From positions 1-64,000 of the forward strand of contig DULN01000001.1 of the NCBI GenBank assembly GCA_012840355.1: a stretch of DNA of 64,000 nt, written 5' to 3'. Source of the DNA: Clostridiales bacterium. GTDB lineage: Bacteria; Bacillota; Clostridia; Oscillospirales; CAG-272. This document shows positions 1 through 8,865 of the stretch, piece after piece. Under the pieces are notes generated by a model. That model was given only the letters and a program-made list of their open reading frames with translations. It was not told the origin of the DNA and did not search any database. The position numbers and the translations under genes were made by a program. How positions within the stretch are numbered: the stretch's first letter is position 1; every line of letters begins with the position of its first letter.

Positions 1-130
1 TGCTTAGCTCTCCGTTGTTCAATTTTCAATGACCGAGTGGTTCGCCGCTCGAAACTCTCTCGCTTCAGCTTTGGGCGCCTCGCCCTCTTCTTCCGCTTTT
101 TCCTTCCCGCTCCCTCGCGGCGACTTGCAT
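1..130 (-). other. Probable rRNA operon leader (partial)
   Basis: This stretch lies just downstream, on the minus strand, of the strong promoter at 131-159 and contains no reading frame. Read on the minus strand it contains a boxA-like segment (ATTGAAAATTGAACAAC at about 14-31), the kind of sequence found just ahead of 16S rRNA in Firmicutes. I infer an rRNA transcript that continues to the left of the window. The 16S gene itself is not visible, so it could be another stable-RNA leader. Confidence 0.55.
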
Positions 131-159
131 AGTATACCACAACTCTCCCCAGTTGTCAA
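131..159 (-). promoter_or_regulatory. Strong sigma-A promoter, probably of an rRNA operon
   Basis: On the minus strand the sequence reads TTGACA (159-154), a 17-base spacer, then TATACT (136-131). It points out of the left edge of the window, away from any protein gene. The spacer shares the word GAGTTGTG with the spacer of the tRNA-operon promoter at 13523-13551, which suggests that both are stable-RNA promoters. Confidence 0.75.
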
Positions 160-224
160 CACCGTTTTTCAAATTTGTCGATGATGTACAAATAAAGGCG
201 TGCGATGCTGTACAATGCGCACAA

Positions 225-875
225 TCATCTAAAATCTTTTCCCGATTTGTCTAAAATTCCGGTGCGGCAAACTGAATACTCAAATGCGTATTGGTCAAGC
301 CCTCTCTGCTTTTCAATTGCTCTGACTATATACTCAGGGTTCAAATAGCTTTCGGGCGAAGCGAAAAGCAGGGCGCGGCAGAACGTCCCGCTGCCTTTCG
401 GGGCAAAGCTGATGCTCTTTACCATTGGGAATATATCGGTGTCTACGTCGCCCCTCTTGGTGTGTTTTGCCACTATAACCGGGCCGGAAAATAGTTCCGC
501 TAGGTCCTCGCTAAAAGGCAACTCGAGCGTTATCTCATACTGGGCAAAGCCTATGTCCGAAAATTTCGTGACCGGCTCATAGGCTTCAAGTATCTCAAGC
601 TCAGGCACTGTAGCTTCATTTAGTTTTTTTACGGTTAGCTCGAGGTTGGGCAGTTCGGTTACCCGGACATCGAGCAGCTCGCACTCGCTCTCGCAGCCAA
701 CCGGCAGCGGGAGCGCGACAGTTATGCGCGGGTGGGGGTTAAATCCCTCCGTATACCATAGCGGCAGCCCGGCGCGTATCATTGCCGACTGCAGTGTGCG
801 GCAGAGGTCAAGGTGGGAGATGAACTTGAGTCTGCCACGCTTTGCAAACCTTATCCTTATAACCTTGGGCAGCAA
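225..875 (-). CDS. DUF2344 / TIGR03936 radical-SAM-linked protein
   Basis: A 216-residue protein of the DUF2344 family, which is almost always encoded beside (or fused to) the TIGR03960 radical SAM protein. Family hallmarks are the N-terminal block with FISHLDL (about residues 18-24) and GFNPHPRI (about 44-51). The start is a TTG at 875 preceded at six bases by GGAGGTGA, and the gene overlaps the end of the radical SAM gene by 19 bases, so the two are translationally coupled. The biochemical role of the pair is not established; a function in RNA or tRNA modification has been guessed for the family. Identity is secure, function is unknown. Confidence 0.9.
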   Translation of the reverse strand: MLPKVIRIRFAKRGRLKFISHLDLCRTLQSAMIRAGLPLWYTEGFNPHPRITVALPLPVGCESECELLDVRVTELPNLELTVKKLNEATVPELEILEAYEPVTKFSDIGFAQYEITLELPFSEDLAELFSGPVIVAKHTKRGDVDTDIFPMVKSISFAPKGSGTFCRALLFASPESYLNPEYIVRAIEKQRGLDQYAFEYSVCRTGILDKSGKDFR

Positions 876-2710
876 GTACGCTCACCTCCCAGCCTATTTG
901 CTCCGCAGCCAAGGCAGCCCTCGCGGCAGTTTTTCGAAGGCTCCGAGCGCATCGCGCGCTCGTACTCGCGGCGGAGGAAAGATTTCGAAACTCCAATATC
1001 AAAGATGTCCCAAGGCATTACTTCGTCTTTGCCAATCTCGCGGTTAGCATAAAATGCGGTGTCGATGCCTACGGTTTTGAAAATATCCATCCATGCTTCG
1101 TAGTCAAAAAGCTCGTCCCAGCTGTCAAAGCGCACGCCTCGGCGGTTAGCCTCTATGAGCGCTTTTGAAAGCCGGCGGTTACCGCGGGCGAAGACAGCCT
1201 CAAGAAAGCTGACTTTTGCCTCATGCCAATTGTAGCGCACCTTGCGGTTATGCTTGAGCTTTTCGGCGAGGTATGCCTGCTTTTCACGCAAGGTATCGAT
1301 TGTGTCCTGAGCGCACCACTGAAAAGGCGTAAAAGGCTTCGGCACAAAGCTCGCGACGCTAATTGTGACCGTCACGTCGCGGCCTTTGGGTCTGCCGGGA
1401 GTGCGGTAATACTCGTCCACCGCCTTTTGCGTAAGCTCCGCAATGCCGTCGAGGTCCTCATAGGTTTCGGTCGGCAGCCCTATCATAAAGTAGAGCTTGA
1501 CCGAGTTTTTGCCGGCTGCGTACGCCGTGCGGCACGCCGAAAGTATTTCTTCTTCGGTGATGTTTTTGTTTATGGCGTCGCGCAGGCGGGGCGTACCTGC
1601 CTCGGGCGCGAATGTTAGGCCCGACGAGCGCACGCTCGAGATGCGCGCCATAAGCTCGTCGGTGAAGCTGTCGGCGCGCAACGAAGGCAGCGAAAGGTTT
1701 ATTTTTTGCGCCTCGGTCCATGAAAGCAGCTGCTCTGTCAGCTCGCGCAGGCAAGTATAGTCGGAAATCGACAGCGACGAAAGCGAGATTTCATTATAGC
1801 CGGTGTTTTCAAACAGCTTTCGCGCCTGTTTGTCAAGTAACTCTGGCGACTTTTCGCGCACCGGGCGGTAAATCATGCCCGCTTGGCAGAACCTGCAGCC
1901 ACGGATGCAGCCGCGGAAAACCTCGAGCATAATCCTGTCATGCACCGTCTCAATATAGGGCATGACAAATTTTTCGGGGAAATATGCCTTGTCGAGGTCG
2001 GTTACAATGCGTTTTTTTATTTTTGCGGGCGCGCCCTCTTTTGGAGTAACCGCCGCTATTGTGCCGTCGGCGTTATACTCCACCTCATAAAGCGACGGGA
2101 CATACCAGCCCTCGAGTTTTGCCGCCTCGCGGAGGAATTCCGACTTTTTCGCACCGGATTTTTTCATGTCGATATAAAGCCGCACAAGCTCTGGCAATGC
2201 CTCTTCGCCCTCGCCGATGAGGAGAAGATCGAAAAAGTCGGCAACCGGCTCGGCGTTATATGCGCAAGGCCCGCCCCCGATAACAATAGGGGTACTGCCG
2301 AGCGCAAAGTCGCCCCTCTCGGCCGAGGTAAGCGGCAGCCCGGCAAGGTTGAGCATGTTTAAAACATTTGTATACGAAAGCTCATACTGGAGCGTGAACG
2401 CGACAAAATCAAACACACTAAGCTCGTCGCCGCTCTCGAGGGTGGAAAGCCTTATTCCCCTTTTTCGCATTTCGGCTTCCATATCTACCCACGGAGCGAA
2501 GGCGCGCTCGCACCATACGTCTTCCATTTCGTTGAGCAAGCCGTAAAGTATGCGGACGCCGAGGTTGGACATTCCTATCTCATAAATGTCGGGGAAGCAG
2601 AACGCAACGCGTGCCACCACCCCGTCCTTTTGCTTTATGACCTGTCCATACTCGCCGCCCGTATAGCGGCCCGGTTTTTCAACCGAGCGCAGAAGCGAGC
2701 TTGGATACAT
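857..2710 (-). CDS. TIGR03960 family B12-binding-like radical SAM protein
   Basis: A protein of about 617 residues with an N-terminal cobalamin-binding-like region (GMSNLGVRILYGLL, GGGPCAYNAEP) and a central radical SAM domain. The iron-sulfur motif is CIRGCRFC, a CxxxCxxC motif, about residues 268-275. The C-terminus is cysteine-rich (CREGCLGCGANR and TCCPRL) and may bind a second cluster. I placed the start at the ATG at 2710, which has AAAGGG upstream; the open frame continues 25 codons further but would run into the preceding gene. It is the partner of the DUF2344 gene that overlaps its 3' end. The substrate is unknown. Confidence 0.88.
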   Translation of the reverse strand: MYPSSLLRSVEKPGRYTGGEYGQVIKQKDGVVARVAFCFPDIYEIGMSNLGVRILYGLLNEMEDVWCERAFAPWVDMEAEMRKRGIRLSTLESGDELSVFDFVAFTLQYELSYTNVLNMLNLAGLPLTSAERGDFALGSTPIVIGGGPCAYNAEPVADFFDLLLIGEGEEALPELVRLYIDMKKSGAKKSEFLREAAKLEGWYVPSLYEVEYNADGTIAAVTPKEGAPAKIKKRIVTDLDKAYFPEKFVMPYIETVHDRIMLEVFRGCIRGCRFCQAGMIYRPVREKSPELLDKQARKLFENTGYNEISLSSLSISDYTCLRELTEQLLSWTEAQKINLSLPSLRADSFTDELMARISSVRSSGLTFAPEAGTPRLRDAINKNITEEEILSACRTAYAAGKNSVKLYFMIGLPTETYEDLDGIAELTQKAVDEYYRTPGRPKGRDVTVTISVASFVPKPFTPFQWCAQDTIDTLREKQAYLAEKLKHNRKVRYNWHEAKVSFLEAVFARGNRRLSKALIEANRRGVRFDSWDELFDYEAWMDIFKTVGIDTAFYANREIGKDEVMPWDIFDIGVSKSFLRREYERAMRSEPSKNCREGCLGCGANRLGGERTCCPRL

Positions 2711-2733
2711 GCGATTGCCCTTTCTTTTTTGGA

Positions 2734-3351
2734 TTATGTACTTGCGCTTTCTTTGGCTTTGCTTGCTTCGGCGTATTTCTGCCAAAGCTCATCTATAGTA
2801 TAGCCGGTTTTGTTTTTAAAATAATCGTCGGAATATTTGCCGGCTTTTACGGTATCGTTGAGGTCTTTTGGAAGCGTCGGGTCGATGTTTTCCTCTATCC
2901 AGAGGAAAAACGCGGCAGTGACGCGATAGCCGTCAGTATATTTCTGCTTATCGCTGTATTTCGGGAGCGCCCAGCCGCCTTCTTTATTGTAAATGCCGAA
3001 TTTAGCCCTGCCGTAGTCGGCAAGCCCTTCGCAAACCCAGAACGGGCACTCCACTCCCTTATAATTTTGGGCGACGTGGATAAGCTCGTGGGTCATGCAG
3101 TCAATGTCCCACGGGTGCTGCTCGAGCCACCGGGGGTTGAGCACGACCTTTCTCCAGGTTGTGTAAGCCACTCCGTCATAGTCTGGGTCTATGACATACT
3201 CTACCGGGCGAATCTCGCCGCCGTTGAAAAAGTCGCAGATGTCTTTGTATACCTTGTCAAATGTGTCGATAAGTAGCCTTACATGCTCCTCAGACAGGTA
3301 TTTTTTCGATTCGCCGAATGTGAGGTACTTTTCCGAGAGTTTTTCGCTCAT
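2734..3351 (-). CDS. Basic-secretory-protein-like zinc metallopeptidase
   Basis: A 205-residue protein with a clear gluzincin-type motif HELIH at residues 88-92, followed by a conserved-looking CEGLADYGR at 107-115 that could give the third zinc ligand. The overall pattern (VVLNPRWLEQHP before the HELIH, then WALP and a helical tail) matches the BSP (PF04450) family of plants and bacteria. There is no signal peptide or membrane segment, so it is predicted cytoplasmic, which is unusual for this family. The start has GGAG seven bases upstream. It sits between the pseudo-ATPase gene and the radical SAM gene on the same strand. Family assignment is moderately sure; the substrate is unknown. Confidence 0.7.
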   Translation of the reverse strand: MSEKLSEKYLTFGESKKYLSEEHVRLLIDTFDKVYKDICDFFNGGEIRPVEYVIDPDYDGVAYTTWRKVVLNPRWLEQHPWDIDCMTHELIHVAQNYKGVECPFWVCEGLADYGRAKFGIYNKEGGWALPKYSDKQKYTDGYRVTAAFFLWIEENIDPTLPKDLNDTVKAGKYSDDYFKNKTGYTIDELWQKYAEASKAKESAST

Positions 3352-3373
3352 TGTGTTTCTCCATCTTGTATAG

Positions 3374-6019
3374 TTAATTAATAAAAAGCTTTGATATTAT
3401 CACCGTCGGCAAGATCCAGAAAATCTGGAACAGCGCGACGTAAAGGGAAATAACGCCGCCTGACTGGCCGAGCGCCAAAAGGAACGCCGACAGGATTATG
3501 CCAACAAGCACTGCAAACAGCTTTATGACAATACCGGTTTTGGTCACGTGCTGGACCTTATCGCAAAGCGTGAAGGCGTGAAGCAGCGCCTTGACCGAGC
3601 TTTTTGAAACCACGCCGCTGTCGACGCGGGGCTTCGGCTCATTGCCATCGGCTGAAGGCTTGCACTTTAGTACCTTTACGGGATACTTTTCTATCTTTAC
3701 CCGCATGCCCATCATGCGGTCATCTATGTTCGGGTCGCAGGTTTTGATACCCACGCAGACGCCGGCGCTATATAGCTGCTTGAGTATGAACTCAAAGTCC
3801 GGGTCGATATGGTACTGGACGTAGAATTTCGCCGCGACCTCGTCGCCGATTGTCATATACATGATGCAAAGCTCGCCGCCGGCTTCAATTTCGTCGTCAT
3901 CGGCGTCGCGAAGCGGCACGAAGCTGTTGCGCCTGAGGTACGACGCGCGGCCGAGGTATATATGCTGGCCCTCGACGGTCGCTTCAAGCCCGTCGGCTTC
4001 GACGTCGAGGATTTCGACATCGTCGGAGTGGCCGAGGTCAATCGTCGCGATATCCAAAACGTCGGACAGCGAGCCGCCAACATGGGAAAAGACGCTCGCC
4101 GCGATGTATATCACCTGGTCGATGCGGTTTGTGCCATATACCTTGACGCTTCGCACCTTGACGCCCGTCGGCGGGAAGACGTCCTTATCGTCGAACGAAA
4201 TCGCGCTCGCAGCGGTATACTCGTCTACCGACAACTCGCCGACAATCGCGCTTTCGGTTTCAAACGCGGAGGCGGACGCCCTGAACATCGGGTAGCTGTA
4301 AAGCACAAACGCAGACGCGGGCATGCAGAGCATAAAGGTCAAAAACGCAATCTCAAGCGAGTCCGCCACATCCCGCGTGACGTAGTAGCCGGCGACAAAG
4401 AATATTGCCGAAACTATAACGACAAGAGGGATTATGGCGCCGATGACGCTCTTATTCTTCGAGTAGCCGCGCGTGCGGCGGTAAAACCCGTCGACAAAGT
4501 TCGTCCGGCTTATCCTGAACACCGATGGCGACTCTGGCATAAACTCGCCAAACGCCTCGGTTTCAAGCTCCGCCTGCTCGGGCGGTATTTTGTCTATGGC
4601 GTATTTGACGCGCTTTGACGCAACCACGTTGAAGCTGAAAATCTCTCGCCGCAGATTGTGGTATTCCGCAAGCAGCGAAAGGAAGACGCATAGCACCGCC
4701 GGGAAGCCATAAAGCCTTACCCCGTCGTGCTGCAACCCTACAAAGCACATCGCGATATCGTAAATAGCCGTAAACGTCAAAACAGCCCAAAGCACCGACG
4801 ATGGGGTGGGCTTCATCGTAAACAGCGAGCGCGCACCCCTGCCATACTCTCGCCACACAAGCGCTCCAGCAAGCGCCACAAGCTGAAGGTCAAACATTAT
4901 ATGCGTTACCGGATAAATTGCGGACGAAAGCGCCGTGGGGAGCTTTGACCCGAAAATCCCAATATTTTCGTAAAAAAACGATGCTACCAGTATAATGGCG
5001 CAACACAAAAACCGCAGCATCAGCCTGCGGTATTCGGATTTGTAGCGGCGGAAAATCTCTTTCGCTTGTTCGGCTGAGGTAAACTCGAAATCCGAATCCC
5101 TGCCCGCCTTGCGCTTTGCCGGCTTTTCGGCGTCGGAAAACTGCTCAATCTCGCGCGTGAGGTTGGCCTCAATCTCGCTAACTTTATCTATTCCAATCGT
5201 GTTTGCAAGCTCGTCCTCCATACCGAACGCGATCATAAGGTTCACGTCGGTTTCGTCGAGCTCCGCTTTGCCGGCTTCGTCGGTTTCGCGCGCCGGCGGC
5301 TTGTCGGTTATGCTGCGGACATATTCCTCAGCCTCGCGTATACGCTTTTTAATATCGTCGTCTTCGCCCGCCTCATTTTCCATGAGGCTTTTGGTTTCCG
5401 CTTCAAGCTGCTTTTTTTCGTGCGGAGGCAGCTCGCCCGGTTTCTCCGGAGGAGCCGGCTCCTCGGAGCGGGCCTCTTCAAATTCTGACGTGCTGGGCGG
5501 TATTGTGCCGCCGTGGCGCGCAAGGTACTTTTCGTACTCCTCCTTTGAAAGGTACTTTTTCATCAGCGCCTCGACGTCTATTTCGCCCTCGCCCGCGGCT
5601 GCGTCGACTTTTTCAATCAGCTTTGTAGGCTCCTCGTCGCGCTCGGGCTCGCCCAAACCTTTGCCCTTTTTGCCCGCGCTTACATAGGTGCCCTTGCCCG
5701 GTAAATTCTGTAGCGCCTTCCGGCTGACTTTCCTGAACCGGTAGACTATCCTGCCGGGGTTCTCGCGCGCGGGCGCGCCACCTTCGCTCGCCTCATAGCC
5801 TATGCTCGATTCGGCGCGAGCAGCGCGAGATTCGGCGGGCGCGCCGTAACTTGCCTGCGATGACTTACCGGCGCGTGCGGGCGCGTCTTTTGAGCCGCCG
5901 AGCTCCTCAAGCTGCATTTTAGCGACGCAAAGCTCAGCGTTCAGCTTATGCAAAAGCGCCTTTGCGGAAACCTGTTTTGCACCGCTTTCTCTGCTTTTAT
6001 CGCCGTTTGATGTATTCAT
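3374..6019 (-). CDS. Large membrane protein resembling a degenerate P-type ATPase
   Basis: An 881-residue protein in two halves. Residues 1-330 are charged, low in hydrophobic residues and probably disordered, with a K/E-rich coiled-coil stretch. From about 335 there are membrane segments (335-357, 365-388, 408-427, 438-452, 525-545, 555-576), then a soluble region and a terminal membrane pair (828-881). The spacing copies a heavy-metal P-type ATPase: CMPASAF at 565-571 stands where CPC should be and FDDKD at 609-613 where FDKTGT should be. VEGQHIYLG at 682-690 resembles the nucleotide domain, and KTCDPN near 759 stands where TGDN should be. The KTGT residues and the GDGxND motif are missing, so ATP-driven transport is unlikely. 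Not named in any family I can recall; a pseudo-transporter or sensor role is inference. Confidence 0.65.
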   Translation of the reverse strand: MNTSNGDKSRESGAKQVSAKALLHKLNAELCVAKMQLEELGGSKDAPARAGKSSQASYGAPAESRAARAESSIGYEASEGGAPARENPGRIVYRFRKVSRKALQNLPGKGTYVSAGKKGKGLGEPERDEEPTKLIEKVDAAAGEGEIDVEALMKKYLSKEEYEKYLARHGGTIPPSTSEFEEARSEEPAPPEKPGELPPHEKKQLEAETKSLMENEAGEDDDIKKRIREAEEYVRSITDKPPARETDEAGKAELDETDVNLMIAFGMEDELANTIGIDKVSEIEANLTREIEQFSDAEKPAKRKAGRDSDFEFTSAEQAKEIFRRYKSEYRRLMLRFLCCAIILVASFFYENIGIFGSKLPTALSSAIYPVTHIMFDLQLVALAGALVWREYGRGARSLFTMKPTPSSVLWAVLTFTAIYDIAMCFVGLQHDGVRLYGFPAVLCVFLSLLAEYHNLRREIFSFNVVASKRVKYAIDKIPPEQAELETEAFGEFMPESPSVFRISRTNFVDGFYRRTRGYSKNKSVIGAIIPLVVIVSAIFFVAGYYVTRDVADSLEIAFLTFMLCMPASAFVLYSYPMFRASASAFETESAIVGELSVDEYTAASAISFDDKDVFPPTGVKVRSVKVYGTNRIDQVIYIAASVFSHVGGSLSDVLDIATIDLGHSDDVEILDVEADGLEATVEGQHIYLGRASYLRRNSFVPLRDADDDEIEAGGELCIMYMTIGDEVAAKFYVQYHIDPDFEFILKQLYSAGVCVGIKTCDPNIDDRMMGMRVKIEKYPVKVLKCKPSADGNEPKPRVDSGVVSKSSVKALLHAFTLCDKVQHVTKTGIVIKLFAVLVGIILSAFLLALGQSGGVISLYVALFQIFWILPTVIISKLFIN

Positions 6020-6146
6020 CCTGCGGACAAATACGCGGAGCGCGGACTTTGGGCAAATTCCGCGCCGACACGCGTTCCTTTCGTATTAAAATTGCGTTTA
6101 TTTTTAGCCCTCGCGGGGCTAATGATTCCTTATTCGCTCGAATGGC

Positions 6147-6902
6147 TTACATATCCCTGTTTTGCCTTGCGGCTTCGCAGAGTATCACCGCAGCTGCGGC
6201 AGACACGTTGAGCGACGTTACTTTGCCGTACATCGGGATCGAAACGCGAAAATCGCTTTTCTCGAGCACTAGCCGCGAGATTCCCGCGCCCTCGCTGCCG
6301 AACACGAATGCCGCCGCGCCGCGCATGTCGGCTTTATAATACGGCACGCCGCCGGGCTCGGCCGCGAAAATCCATATCCCGCGCTCTTTCAGCTCGTCTA
6401 TCGTCTGCGCAATGTTTGTTACCTTTACAATTGGGATATGCTGAACCGCGCCCGCGGAAGCTTTTCCGACCGTGCCGGTCAGCCCCACCGCGTGCCGTTT
6501 CCCGATTATCACGCCGTGCGCGCCGGCACCTTCTGCTGAGCGTATCAGCGCTCCGAGGTTGTGCGGGTCCTCAATCCCGTCAGCGATGACTATAAAAGGC
6601 TTTTCGCTGCGCGTGTCAGCGCGCGTGAAAATATCCTCAAGCGAAGCATAACCAACCACCGGAGTCAGAACCGCGACGCCTTGGTGGTTTGTGCCGCCGG
6701 TTATTTTGTCAAGCCGGCCGCTGTCCACCTCTATCACAGGTATTCCGCGGCTCATTGCGATGGCTACTATCGCTTTAATCGAGCCTACCCGGTCGCCGCG
6801 CTTGACGTAGAGCTTGTCTATCTCGCGGCCGGTTTTCAGCAGCTCGAGCACCGCGTTCCGGCCGATTACTAAGTCTTCCCTTTTTTCGCTTTCTTCTTCC
6901 AC
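6147..6902 (-). CDS. rlmB: 23S rRNA (guanosine-2'-O-)-methyltransferase RlmB-like (SpoU family)
   Basis: A 251-residue TrmH/SpoU methyltransferase that transfers a methyl group from S-adenosylmethionine to a ribose 2'-hydroxyl of rRNA. An N-terminal substrate-binding domain (residues 10-75) is followed by the knotted SPOUT domain. Its motifs are IEDPHNLGALIRSAEGAG, FVFGSEGAGISR and IPMYGKVTSLNVSAAAAV, the last forming the knot and cofactor pocket. The start is GTG at 6902 with AGGAG five bases upstream. A -10 box TATAAT lies at 6957-6952 but no convincing -35. The exact RNA target (G2251 of E. coli RlmB) is inferred from the family. Confidence 0.9.
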   Translation of the reverse strand: MEEESEKREDLVIGRNAVLELLKTGREIDKLYVKRGDRVGSIKAIVAIAMSRGIPVIEVDSGRLDKITGGTNHQGVAVLTPVVGYASLEDIFTRADTRSEKPFIVIADGIEDPHNLGALIRSAEGAGAHGVIIGKRHAVGLTGTVGKASAGAVQHIPIVKVTNIAQTIDELKERGIWIFAAEPGGVPYYKADMRGAAAFVFGSEGAGISRLVLEKSDFRVSIPMYGKVTSLNVSAAAAVILCEAARQNRDM

Positions 6903-7033
6903 AGCCGCTCCTAAAAGCTCTTCATTGCTAATAAAATATATATTCCTTGATATTATAACACATCTTGCCCGATTTGTATATACTTTTTTATCAATTCGGA
7001 AGTAAAATCCCTAGCGCGCCCCCAAAATCGGCA

Positions 7034-7061
7034 CAAAAAAACGCCCAAAGGGCGCTTTTTT
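7034..7061 (-). terminator. Intrinsic terminator after the mntP-apbE-TVP38 operon
   Basis: The short stem CGCCC/GGGCG with an AAA loop (7042-7054) is flanked by runs of A and T on both sides, and lies two bases beyond the stop codon of the membrane protein gene. It could work in both directions. Confidence 0.7.
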
Positions 7062-7062
7062 A

Positions 7063-7824
7063 TCATTTTGGGACATTGTCCGCGGCCGGCGGCTTTCCCC
7101 GGTCCGCCGGTTTCCTTTTCCGGTATTTTTCTATCACCCGGTTGTATATTACAATCCCAACAAGCCCGAGCGCGCCGAAGATGACGAATACCAGAGCGGA
7201 GAAAAGGAAGTTGCCTTCTTTTATATTTGAGCCTATGAAGGTCGACGAAATAAGCGACGGTATGCGCCCCATGCAGCTTATCGCCATAAACCTCGCAAGA
7301 GGGATTTTAGTCAGCGGCGCAAAGTAAGTCAGCACGTCCTTCGGCGTCCCGGGTATTAGGAACAGTAGGAAGAACATCGCGTCGCGGCGCACCGGATTGC
7401 GCAAAAAGGCAAGCTTTTTGTACTTGTCCGAGTCGACGAACGCGCCTATGTACCTTCTGCCAAAAAAGCGCGCAAAAGTGAAAACGAGCGCGGTACCCGC
7501 AGCAATGCCGACAAGGCACAACAATAGTCCGCCGAACGTGCCGTAAAGGAAGCCACAAAGCAGCTCTACCGGCTCGCCGGGGACAAAGGCGATTACCACC
7601 TGTATTACCTGCAATAAAAACACCGCGACGACGCCCTTCATGCCCGCCGCATCGACTTTAGCGCGCACCGACTCGCGTACCGCCGGGTCCTGCAGCGTTA
7701 AGATTTTCGGCGCGAGGATTACCGTCAGCACGACAAAAGCGACGGCGAAGGCGACCATCGCGGTGATTTTTAGGGTTTTGAGTATAAGCGCTTTTAGGGG
7801 TTTACTGGACATATTTTGTATCAT
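7063..7824 (-). CDS. TVP38/TMEM64 (DedA-superfamily) membrane protein
   Basis: A 253-residue integral membrane protein of the VTT/SNARE-associated family. The family signature is visible as GEPVELLCGFLYGTFGG near residues 85-100, followed by a glycine-rich helix and an arginine-rich turn FARFFGRRYIG. Five to six hydrophobic segments are evident. Such proteins are thought to move or scramble lipids, but the role in bacteria is not settled. It is the last gene of a minus-strand operon after mntP and apbE, ten bases after the apbE stop. No good ribosome binding site precedes either of the two nearby ATG codons (7824 or 7812), so translation may depend on coupling. Confidence 0.87.
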   Translation of the reverse strand: MIQNMSSKPLKALILKTLKITAMVAFAVAFVVLTVILAPKILTLQDPAVRESVRAKVDAAGMKGVVAVFLLQVIQVVIAFVPGEPVELLCGFLYGTFGGLLLCLVGIAAGTALVFTFARFFGRRYIGAFVDSDKYKKLAFLRNPVRRDAMFFLLFLIPGTPKDVLTYFAPLTKIPLARFMAISCMGRIPSLISSTFIGSNIKEGNFLFSALVFVIFGALGLVGIVIYNRVIEKYRKRKPADRGKPPAADNVPK

Positions 7825-7833
7825 AGGGGTAAT

Positions 7834-8865
7834 TTAGCTTGCTTTCCTAAATATTTTCTCCATCTCGGGGCTTTGGGATATGCCGCTCTCGGTCATAAAC
7901 AGCGCGGCTATGCCGTTTTCCTCGCAGAAGCGCAGCCCTTCGCTCTCGCCCATAACAAAAAGCGCGGTGGAGAGGATATCGCCCCTCACGGCGTTTTCTG
8001 TCCAAACAGCGACGCATATGACGCCGTTTCGCGCCGGCCAGCCGGTAGCGGGGTCAAGGATATGGCAGTAGCGGGTGCCGTCCTCGGCGATAAAGTAGCG
8101 CTCGTAGTCTCCCGAAACTGCGACGAAGCCAGACTCAACCTCCACATACCCGAGCGTGGCGGATTCTTTGCGCGGGTGTTTTATGCCTATCCGCCATGGG
8201 TCGCCCGACGGCTTTTTGCCGTATACCCCTACGTTCCCGCCGTATGAGGCGACGCCATAGCCGCCGGCAGCAGCCATAGTCTCGATTGCTTTGCCGAGCA
8301 TATAGCCTTTGCCCGAGCCGCCAAGGTCAAGCTCAGCGTAGCTTTTCAGCTTAATCAAGGTGTTGCCATCGAGCGCTAGGTTTTCATATCCCACTTTCGC
8401 CCTCGCCGCGTCAATTTCCGGCTGCGGCGGGACGCGTTCATTGCCGCTACCGATATTCCAAAGCGAGACCAGCGGCGCGATGGTCGGGTCGTATGCGCCG
8501 CCCGTCGCTTTAGCGAGCTCAAGCGCCGCGTCGAGCACCGCCGCAAGCTCGTCGGAAACTTTATACTCGCCTTCGGGCGCGGCGTTGATTTTTGACACTT
8601 CCGAGCCCTCTATATGGCGGGAGAACACCCGCTCAAGCTCGGCGGTTTGCTGCTCGACCTTTTTGCAGAGCGCCTCGGGGTCGTCTACGCCGTATACTTT
8701 AAGGTTTATAAATGTGTCGGCAGCGAAAAAGTCGTAGGTATAAGGCTCGCCTGCCGCTGCCGGCTGCTTTTTTGCGCATGAAGTTATAAACGCCATAACA
8801 GCAGCCATTGAAGCCAAAATCACAGCCCTATGCAACAGCTTTGCAATATTCGCGCCCGGTCTCAA
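7834..8865 (-). CDS. apbE: FAD:protein FMN transferase (ApbE), lipoprotein
   Basis: A 343-residue ApbE protein that attaches FMN to threonine residues of flavoproteins such as Rnf/Nqr subunits, outside the membrane. The N-terminus is a lipoprotein signal ending in ITSC with the acylated cysteine at residue 30. Family motifs include DPTIAPLVSLWNIG (about 140-153), DLGGSGKGYMLGK (about 180-192) and HILDPATGWPA near 270, which contributes the magnesium site. The start is TTG at 8865, overlapping the mntP stop by four bases. The neighbours suggest one operon with mntP. No Rnf gene is in the window, so the target flavoprotein is not known. Confidence 0.93.
   Translation of the reverse strand: MRPGANIAKLLHRAVILASMAAVMAFITSCAKKQPAAAGEPYTYDFFAADTFINLKVYGVDDPEALCKKVEQQTAELERVFSRHIEGSEVSKINAAPEGEYKVSDELAAVLDAALELAKATGGAYDPTIAPLVSLWNIGSGNERVPPQPEIDAARAKVGYENLALDGNTLIKLKSYAELDLGGSGKGYMLGKAIETMAAAGGYGVASYGGNVGVYGKKPSGDPWRIGIKHPRKESATLGYVEVESGFVAVSGDYERYFIAEDGTRYCHILDPATGWPARNGVICVAVWTENAVRGDILSTALFVMGESEGLRFCEENGIAALFMTESGISQSPEMEKIFRKAS

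Noticed and set aside
3374..6019. Calling the 881-residue protein a functional metal-transporting ATPase
   Set aside because: The DKTGT and GDGxND motifs are missing, so the active annotation cannot be supported.
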